Source: Heracleum sosnowskyi (lineage: Eukaryota; Streptophyta; Magnoliopsida; Apiales; Apiaceae). From it: a stretch of 64,000 bases of DNA. The stretch covers positions 1 through 64,000 of the forward strand of contig JAUIZM010000017.1 in assembly GCA_030848705.1 (NCBI GenBank). The letters run 5' to 3'. The notes under the pieces were generated by a model. The model did no database searches and was not told where the DNA came from. It was given only the letters and a program-made list of their open reading frames with translations. Within the stretch, counting starts at the first letter, position 1; the number at the start of each line of letters is the position of its first letter. The position numbers and the translations under genes are program-made. Below are positions 56,085 to 64,000 of this stretch, one piece after another.

Positions 56085-58729
56085 CTACGACGACAAAGAA
56101 ACCGGAGAGTCGTCGGATCCATTCCCATCTTGGCCATCCCCACCATTGCCTTCATCATCACCAACCTCCACGTCCGAGGCCACGTCCGAGGCCTCGTCCA
56201 CATCCGTATAATCTCTTTCTTCCAAAGCAACCCGATTCGCCGCTTCCTATATGCACATATAATTCAATTAAAATCCAATACTATATTCTAAATGGACACA
56301 AATACAAAATGGGATCTAACTATTACCGCTTCGACACGCGCTTCAGTTTTTTGAAGGACATCATCAATCAAGGTTCCGATAATATGTACAATCTCGCCGC
56401 CAATGAGACTATTCCATTGAAGTCTTTGAGTTGGATCGGCGGATGGATCAGAGGCTTCGAGGGCGGTGCGTGCAAAGTTGGCTATCTCTTCATCGGATAG
56501 TTGGCGAGCGAATCGATTAGGATTGGCGCGAATCTCCGTGAGCACATTTCTAACAATCGAGATATAAACATTGTCGGGGAGGACATCACGTTGTCTTGGA
56601 GCGGATGAAGATGAGCCGGCTTCACCTCGGGTGGAATCCCTATAGCGAGTGGCAAGTGTGGGAATAAGATCACTAGCTCGAAGAGTGGGGAACCCGAGAA
56701 CATAATTCTTTTTAGGTTTTTCACCTTCGGGAACCCCCATTGCTTCCATCCACCAATCCCAAGGCTCATCTTGATCACCCGTTTGAGTTATCTCCACCGG
56801 CATACGATCAAGAATAGCGGCATATCGTTCCTACACATTTTTCAAGTTTTATTAGAATAAATAACTTTTTTTACACTTATAATAAAGGTGAAAAAAAACA
56901 AAAAAATGAGATTACCGCAATGCGCATGGCGCCCGGAGTAGTGTATTGAGGGTTTTTTGGATCGGAGCCAACTTTCTTATGGCATTTATCCCACACCTCA
57001 AGTCTAGTTGGAGGCTTACTGCTTTTCCTTGTCATTTCCTTACAAATATAAAATAAGCTTATATTAGTAAATTAGTTATGTTATAAAATGAAATTAATAA
57101 CCTTGTGTGTGTGTGTATACATATTTAAATATTATTACCCTTCTCACGGTGTTGAATGACCGAGCACCGGCACTATGCAACCTTTCAACATGGTCGCGGT
57201 TTGAAGCTCCAACCTTTGCCCTATGCAAGTGCCCTTCATCCGTCTCCCAATAATTTAAAAGATCTTTCCAAAATGCAAGAGACCAATAAGGGGGCCTTAA
57301 CGACAACTTCGAAACCACGGTCTCCTCCACTTTTGTCTCCACTCTCTTCTTAAGCTCATTCATAGTCCTTTTTACTGTTTTCTTTATGTGATCTTGAACA
57401 ATCCTTCTTGATTGTGAACGGCTTTGTCCCCTTTCATGCTTATAAAAATCCTACAAAATAGGAACAAGTGATAGTGTCAAATTCATATTCAAATCAAATT
57501 CATAACTAAATAAAAAAAACAAATATAATAAAAATTAACATTGTATTACTTACAAAAAACTGATTAGTCCTTTGCTCCAACCATTTTGGATAAGCCGCGT
57601 CAATGTCACTAAAAGTATAATGACCCATAGGCCATTTCTCACGAATCATCCCAAGCAAAGTCTTTTTTGCCGTATTATCTTCGATACTATATAGAACAAT
57701 TTAAATTATGAACACAACAAACATGATACTATATAAAACTATTAAACAACTAATTATACTAGGACAAATAAATAAAAGTAGACTTACTGTCCATCGGAGA
57801 TATTGATACGTTGTGGTTTAAGTGGTTTTTTAGCTCCGGAAATTCCGCTTGAATGTGATCGCGGTCTCCTTAGTCGATACACATGTTCTTATACATTTGT
57901 TGGGTCCGAATCGCCATCCGAATCCGTTGGCTCATCACGCAAGGCCAACGTGCTCTTTCTCTTGCTCTTGCCCTTTCCCTTTCCATTCCCATTTCCATTT
58001 TTTGTTTGTTTACCTTTACCCTTGCCCTTATCTTTTTCAACTTCCTTATCTTTCCCTTTCCTTGCCATCATCAATATCACCATTCCAATCAACATGGTAA
58101 ACACTAGCCAACCAAAGAGCCCCTAAAATTTTAAAAAAAAATACGAAAATAAGTACATATCGTTAATATCATAAAACCACAAGTTCATATCTCTATGTCA
58201 CAAGTGCATGTTTTGCAATCAAATGAATCATAAATATTTCACATTATATAAATCAAATCCAAAACATTATATAAAAACAAATAATCAAAGCAAGTAAATC
58301 GAATTCTTAAATCCAATTCTTAAATCCAAAACAATGCTCTAATAAATATCTCAATATCAACATAGACTAATAAAACAAATACATACATATAAGAACATAT
58401 CAAATGGTAGTATCATTACCGACCGATACGTGCATGCAAAAAAAGAAAATTTTCATGTGTTTTCAAACAAATTATACAAACCGAGCAAGCAAGCAACTAA
58501 TCGAAGCCATAACAAATAATCGAAACTATAAATCGAATCAAACCAACAAACCCTCATAATCAAACCAATAACCCAACAAAAAATACACATACATAATCAA
58601 ATCAAATGTATGCATACAAACAAATACAATCAAAATATAAAAACGAAACAAAGAGAAACAAATAATCGAAATTGACAAAGAGAAACAAATAATCAAAATA
58701 TACATACACGAATTCATACACACACACAT

Positions 58730-58816
<87 letters not shown>

Positions 58817-58918
58817 ATTAATAAAACTCACATCAAGTTGAGAAAGTGGAGATGATGAATCCCTAAACTGAGAGGCACGGATTCGAGTTGAACGAACTGA
58901 ACGGACCGATTTCGCCAT
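56085..58918 (-). pseudogene. TNPA-like / Transposase_24 (Ptta-En/Spm family) gene with an in-frame stop
   Basis: Seven exons join in phase: 58918-58832 (MAKSVRSVRSTRIRASQF), 58122-57788 (Lys/Gly-rich, then KKPLKPQRINISDGQ), 57686-57554 (GMIREKWPMGHYTF), 57450-57139 (YWSLAFWKDLLNYWETDEGH ... HSAGARSFNTVRR), 57038-56916 (SSKPPTRLEVWDKCHKK), 56830-56327 and 56246-56085. 'AGARSF ... PPTRLEVWDKCHK' is the signature of the plant Ptta/En/Spm transposase family, the DNA-binding partner of the main CACTA transposase. About 551 codons with an acidic, Asp/Gly-rich C-terminus. An in-frame TAA at 57889-57891 in exon 2 (after DSDPTNV) would truncate it. All introns have GT-AG ends. Confidence 0.85.
58740..58814. 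repeat. (CA)n(TA)n microsatellite in intron 1 of the TNPA-like gene
   Basis: About ten CA units then about thirty TA units between exons 1 and 2. Confidence 0.95.
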
Positions 58919-59012
58919 TTGTGAGAGAGTTTAAGAATTGAGAGAGTTTGAGAGTTTTTAGTGTTTGGTAAAAAAGGAATGTGAAAGTGCAGATTCTTTA
59001 ATTATACCCAGA

Positions 59013-59170
59013 CTAAAACCGACCGATCGGGTGGTCGGTTTTATCATTGGGCTTTGTGACACATGGAGAACGACATCGTTTTGTTAATGGCGGGGGTTTA
59101 ATTTTTAGTGAAAATTTTTCCCCCAAAAATTTGACGGTCGGTTTTATTATAGTCGGTCGGTTTTAAGAAA
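59013..59170. repeat. Internal subterminal-like array, promoter side
   Basis: AACCGACCGATCGGG, GGTCGGTTTT and ACGACATCGTTTT resemble the right terminal region at 63043-63100 (AACCGACCGACGGCGG, ACGACGTCGTTTT). It lies about 100-250 bp upstream of the TNPA-like start. Three AAACCCTA/GAACCCTA telo-box-like words lie just beyond (59172-59210). Confidence 0.75.
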
Positions 59171-59896
59171 CCCTAGAAACCCTAATGGTCAATTTTAGTG
59201 AACCCTAGAAACCGCTAAAACGAAATAAACCTTAGAAGAAGATAATTCTAATAAATTATATAGCGTAATTTTTCGTACATAGATCAATTTTCATTGATTC
59301 TAAACATCGGTACGGTTGGATCATGTAGATCGTGTAATTTAAATTTTATTTTAATTATTTCTCAGTTTTAGGTGATATGTTCATATATTTATTATAAAAA
59401 TGTGTTTGTAATCATCAAAATAGGCTAATTTTTTGTGTATAAATATATTTTTCCGTGACGATAACATCCGTACGGTTGGATCATTAAAATTATATTTTTA
59501 TTTTCTATGTCATGTTAATCGAGTGTTAAATTCAACTGAAAGTGCATATCTAATAAGCGAGATGTGCATTTGAAGAGGTATTGTTCAACATGATATTATG
59601 TTTATTATATTTTTAAATTTTATTTAAATGATATGAAAATAATTTTCCCAATATCCGTTTATGTTGATATTTTATTATAATAATAAATTTTAATTTCAAT
59701 TTAATTCACAATTAAATGTACTGATTTTACATTTTTAAATATAATTAAAACCTTAATTCAAGCAATGAGATCTGATAAAATATTGGTTTTAAACATAGTA
59801 GTACAATTATAATAATGAAAAGCGAGTGTAATTTTATAATATTTTTTTAAGAAATTAATTTATTTAAATATTTAAAATATAGAAAAGTTGACTGAG

Positions 59897-60125
59897 AAAG
59901 TCATAACCGACCGAAGTCAAAATGCACCATCGGTCGGTTTTCTAGCAGTTTGTTATCAAAACGTTATAACCGACCACTTCAAAACCGACCATCTTATATA
60001 TATATCGGTCGGTTTTCTGGGAAATTAATGGTAAAAATTGGTCAGTTATGTGTCTAATCGGTCGGTTTTCTGGGAAATTAATGGTAAAAAATGGTCGGTT
60101 ATTTGTTTAATCGGTCGGTTTTCTG
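59897..60125. repeat. Internal subterminal-like array, terminator side
   Basis: GTTGACTGAG, ATCGGTCGGTTTTCTAGCAG, ATAACCGACCAC and repeated ATCGGTCGGTTTTCTGG match in order the left terminal region at 55529-55757. It directly follows the end of the TNPD-like gene. Confidence 0.85.
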
Positions 60126-60205
60126 GGAAGCTAATGATTAAAAAACAATACCAATACAACTAGTAACAATTGATCATTCATTATAAGTTCAAATTACAAA
60201 CAATA

Positions 60206-60317
60206 TTATTCAATATCGTCAAAACCATCATCGTCTTCATCATCATTATCATCGTTATCATCACCTCCTCTTTCTTCTTCCTCTTCTTCATCTTCCTCCT
60301 CGTCCTCCTCGTTTTCT

Positions 60318-60352
<35 letters not shown>

Positions 60353-62773
60353 TTCTTCATGATTTTCATGCCGAATGAATGGGCCATATTGTGCAAAATC
60401 AACAAAGAGTGAAAAGCTCCCGGCATTAGATCTATCTTCTTGAAAGGCATCCTCAATATCGTTTTGCACAATGATAGTTTCATCAAGTGGACGACTTTTA
60501 GACTTGACCACCGTATATATATTGCTTCGTGGATTCAATACACTTGGAGCATAATATACTTGAGAGGCTTGACTAGCTAAAATAAAGATCTCATTAGACC
60601 TCAATCTTGAAGTTATATCAATGGTCACCACTCGATTCTTATCCATCTTCACACCGTCACCGATATTGTCAAACCATATACACTTAAACACATATACATG
60701 ATTGTATCCATCATAAGTAAGTCTCATAATTTCTTGTAGTTGACCATAATAATCAAGATTATTTTCGTGTGAAGTGTCTTTGACAATAATACCGGAACCG
60801 GATGCAGATGTCGTCGAAAATTTATATCCATTAACTTGACAAGTCTCAAAAGTCATGACTCTTAGTGATGGGCCTTCAAGCAAGTCCTTAAAACGAGGAC
60901 CCTCTATCTCATCATTCTCAACCTAGTTATAAAAAAATTAATAAAACATGTAATGATAAAATCAAAATCGAGATTTAAATTTTGCTAAATGTAACAAATA
61001 CCTTTTTTTTAAGCCAAGTTTTAAATCGAGTCTTGACAATACGATCTAAATCTTGAGGAGTTGTCTCTGGACGTTGTCTCATAACGCGATTTTGGTACCT
61101 TCTAAAATATAGGAATAGAGAAATAATAGAAACGTGTAAATAACATAAAATAATGCAAATATGACTATACCACTAAATTAGGACAAGATATAGGTACCTT
61201 AGGTAAGGTTGAACTTCAGGAGAGTTCAAAAGAACATATTCTTCTGCAAGCAGTTGTTCGTCATCATTCATATATCTCGCTCTTTCTTTTCCGAGACATT
61301 CAATTGGATATCTAAAAACTTCTAATTTATCAGAATTTTGTACATCAAACAAAACTTTGTTACGACGTACTTTATTATGAACCGAATCGGAGGCAAAATA
61401 AAGAGAACAAAAATTAAGAGCCTCTTCTTCCATATATCGTTCGGCAATTGAACCCTCAACTCTTGCTTTATTACCGACCTTTTGTTTTAATTTTCCCAAC
61501 AAACGCTCAATTGGATACATCCAATGCCAATAAGCCGGCCCGGCTAGTTTGATTTCTTCCGCTAAATGTACAACCAAGTGTTCCATCGAATCAAACCAAG
61601 TTTGAGGAAAAATTGTTTCCAACAAACACAAAGCTCTAATAACTGATTTCGCCATTAGATCCAAATCGGTTCTTGTCACAACAGATGAGCACAAATCTTG
61701 AAAAAAATTTGAAATTGTCATCAAGGCATCCACAATAGGCGTTGGTAGAAGCTCACGGATTGCAAGAGGCAACAATTTTTGAAGAAATATATGACAATCA
61801 TGGGATTTGAATCCAAAAAATTTACACTCATCAACATTGCAACAACGAGATATATTGGAAGAATAACCGTCTGGAAGTTTCAATGAGCAAATCCAATGGC
61901 ACAAAAGTTTAAGTTGTTTTTTATTTAAGGAATACGGTGCTTTTGGCATTTTGCCATTTTCATCGATCCACAAATGACGCAACACATCAAAGTGTTTGCA
62001 ATCCGACCTTGCTTTCCTATGATCCTTTGATTTTGCCGCATTTATAATAGTAAAAAATATGTTTTCAAACACATTTTTTTCGGTATGCATGATATCAATT
62101 GAATATCGTAAAGTATGCGATGACCAATAAGGGAGTTCATAAAAAATTGGAACATGAGTCCAATGATGCTCTTCCCCATAACCGGCACTCCTTAACTTGG
62201 AATTAGTCTTTCCGGGTGGTGGAAAAATTATATCGTCAAGCAACTCCTTTACATCCTCCCCGGACAAACGACCACAAAACAATCTTCTTTCATCATTATC
62301 AAACAAATTACTTTTTTCGCGCAATGGATCATTTGGTTCAAGAAATATTCGGTTCGTGCCATAAAAACTACATTACTAGTTCCCGTATCCGTGGTGTCAT
62401 AATATTCATAATTTGCACCGGCAAAATCATGTAACATAGCATTAAAATCAACCGGTTTTTCCACCCTTGGAGGTTCCCGATGACTACGATGATGTGATTT
62501 TCGACTCTCATTTCTTTGCACAACTTCTTCACCGTGCGATGTCCACACCGTATAACCTTCAAGCATCCCTTTAGATAGCAAGTGAAATCTAATTTCATCA
62601 ATGTCTAACCAATTCAAATTCTTACAAATCTTACAAGGACACTTCATTTTACCATCCTCCTCCACATTTTTCTCCTTTGCAAAATTTAAAAAAACCTCTA
62701 CACCATTTCTATATTCGGGAGTTAAAGAAATTTTATCGCTTTGTATTTGATTACCTATCCAACTTCTATCCAT
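60206..62773 (-). pseudogene. TNPD-like CACTA transposase, internally deleted and frame-shifted
   Basis: Start at 62773 (MDRSWIGNQIQSDKISLTPE) or the in-frame ATG at 62782. Exon 1 (to 61198): a transposase-associated domain (CPCKICKN, HLLSKGMLEGYTVWTSHGE); a frame shift in a 5-base T/A run at 62363-62367; then IFLEPNDPLREK, the C-terminal part of Transposase_21 (IFYELPYWSSHTLRYSIDIM, HTEKNVFENIF) and a DUF4218-type region (LGKLKQKVGNKARVEGSIAE). Exon 2 61101-61002. Exon 3 60922-60206: DUF4216 (VNGYKFSTTSASGSGI, DYYGQLQEIM, FKCIWFDN) and a long poly-Glu/Asp tail. The middle of Transposase_21, several hundred residues in intact relatives, is missing, so this copy could not transpose by itself. 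Donor and acceptor sites are canonical and phases agree. Confidence 0.85.
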
Positions 62774-62783
62774 ATTTGTCATC

Positions 62784-63040
62784 TACATGATATATGTAAA
62801 CAAATAATTTAACATTCACATATAATTGTAAAAACACATACATATATACATTGAATTATAAACAAATATATGTAATCATAATTAAATACAAAATAGAAAA
62901 AAGAAAACTTACATTATATGATTTGTATCACTTCTTCTATTTGTTTTCTTCAATTCTCTTCTTCTTTTTTCTCTTCTCTTTCTTTTCTATGTTTTGTTTC
63001 ACTTGAAGAAATGAGTGTTTTAACAATAAAGTAACGTGAC
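62784..63040 (-). promoter_or_regulatory. 5' leader region of the TNPD-like gene
   Basis: Between the right array and the start codon. A likely 5'-UTR intron runs from donor AAT/GTAAGT near 62912 to acceptor CATGTAG at about 62784. The leader is purine-rich on the minus strand (GAAGAGAATTGAAG and similar). Promoter assignment is by position only. Confidence 0.4.
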
Positions 63041-63042
63041 AT

Positions 63043-63345
63043 AACCGACCGACGGCGGTCGGTTATAACTTCTCGGTAAAACGACGTCGTTTTACCTTGC
63101 CGCAGTACAAAATAATTCAAATTTAAATATTTTTAATTCATTTTCGGACCTACTGTCAGTAACGGTCGGTTTTAAAGTTGACATGTCAGCACTAAAACCG
63201 ACCGTTATTATTTGGTCGGTTTTGACTCTGCCACATCATCCAAAACGATGCCGTTGTGTTTAAAACTACAATGATAACCGTCCGACTGACAGTCGGTCGG
63301 TTTTCGTACCTCCCGTTTTGTGGCGGTCGGTTTTATACGGTCGGT
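63043..63345. repeat. Right subterminal repeat array
   Basis: About eight exact AACCGACC/GGTCGGTT words plus variants (AACCGTCC) in 300 bp, upstream of the TNPD-like gene. The presumed promoter overlaps it. Confidence 0.85.
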
Positions 63346-63370
63346 TTTGTCCTGTTTTCTTGTAGTGATA

Positions 63371-64000
63371 TGAATTCTTTCAAAGTTTTGACATACAATT
63401 CCCGCTAAGTAATGTTGAAATAGGCTAATTACGTTTCTTGCAAAATGTTACATTAAATCAACATTCAAATTCATAACATTATCTTGAGATAAAAAAAGAT
63501 GATATCCTTTAATTTCCATCATAATAACTTGGTTTATTTCTATAACTAAATGAAAAATAGCCCATTATTTATGAATTTTCTGCAATCACAAAATTTGCTA
63601 ATAGATTTTCATAATATTACAATTCATTTTAAATCCCATATAAAAATATTTAAAATGAGATAATACTTTAAAAGAATAGTATATATCACAACAATATTTT
63701 TTATTTTTATGTTACAAAAATCATTTCTTATTTTATTATGAGTGTAACCAGATTCATTGAAAAGTACATCCCACTAACAAATTGCACGTAAGCGAAAATG
63801 CATAGAAGTTGCTATCTAAAACCAGAGATATCACAAGGTGTCAAAATAAACAAATAATGTTTAAAAATTCCTCCAGGTACTTGATATAAGCACGGTACAA
63901 TCTCATTATGTCTTGGAATACAAAATCACGAGTTTTAAAGTAAACTCTAAAACTTTAGCAAATAATCTTTTATAGTTACTATTAAAATCTAAAGTAAATT
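63371..64000. other. AT-rich flank, probably intron of the unrecognised gene
   Basis: By continuity across the CACTA element this is upstream of exon 55234-55040 on the minus strand. No exon recognised to the window end. Confidence 0.4.

Larger units (their letters stand above)
55242..63367 (-). mobile_element. CACTA (En/Spm) transposon, complete ends, 8.1 kb
   Basis: Termini CACTACAAGGAAACAGGAC (55242) and, inverted, CACTACAAGAAAACAGGAC (63367), with the 3-bp duplication ATA (55239-55241 and 63368-63370). Subterminal arrays of AACCGACC/GGTCGGTT fill both ends, and a third block lies between its two genes. It encodes a TNPD-like and a TNPA-like gene, both on the minus strand and both damaged. 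It lies 7 bp upstream of a splice acceptor of the gene at 54610-55234. Confidence 0.95.

Noticed and set aside
57803..58126. Plus-strand Pro/Phe/Leu-rich frames
   Set aside because: Antisense of the Lys/Gly-rich exon 2 of the TNPA-like gene.

Overview
This is nuclear DNA from a flowering plant, most likely a eudicot with a large, repeat-rich genome. The evidence is AT-rich intergenic DNA, spliced plant-type genes, and plant versions of Copia, MULE, hAT, CACTA and Helitron elements. I see no intact host gene. Host-derived sequence survives only as fragments: a LEA_2/NHL-like gene, a MED15-like fragment, a VIP5/RTF1-like fragment, and two exons of an unrecognised gene.

Layout. 0-2.3 kb: a SIRE-like Copia LTR joined to a broken integrase, then a hAT-like end. 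3-8 kb: Helitron 3' ends and two related MITEs. 8-12.5 kb: a dense MITE zone with a LEA_2-like gene split by a hAT MITE, and a MULE-type element (9-bp target duplication) holding at least three further elements. 12.8-15.4 kb: a non-autonomous LTR element with 88-bp tandem repeats. 16.2-17.15 kb: MITEs with 'TCTATGGAGACC' ends. 17.2-43 kb: MULE-like copies marked by many GCAATGnnnCATTGC palindromes. The second copy carries a decayed FAR1/MURA-type transposase cut in two by a 14.5-kb SIRE-type Copia element (23130-37659). 43-48.3 kb: a MULE tail, a long GA microsatellite, a MED15-like fragment and a nearly intact hAT element (44526-48277). 48.3-54.4 kb: a VIP5/RTF1 fragment in a region of repeated AGATTCT, then a Helitron. 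54.6-64 kb: two exons of an unrecognised gene with an 8.1-kb CACTA element (55242-63367) next to a splice site.

Element boundaries are the firmest results, because many have exact target-site duplications: SIRE (ATACC), small LTR element (CAGTG), hAT (ACAATAGA), hAT MITE (ATCATAGA), MULE-type (TTATTTATA), Tourist MITE (TTA) and CACTA (ATA). Every full-length transposase or polyprotein is broken by a single-base or dinucleotide indel, a stop codon or a deletion.

Three observations stand out. (1) The SIRE element carries dozens of CTGTC/GACAG motifs in LTRs, non-coding DNA and three coding blocks, where different codons preserve the same DNA word. (2) The CACTA element looks like two head-to-tail cassettes, each with its own pair of subterminal arrays. 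(3) The MULE-like family carries a repeated hairpin motif and, in one copy, an intact 88-codon leucine-zipper-like ORF. All counts and alignments were made by eye.
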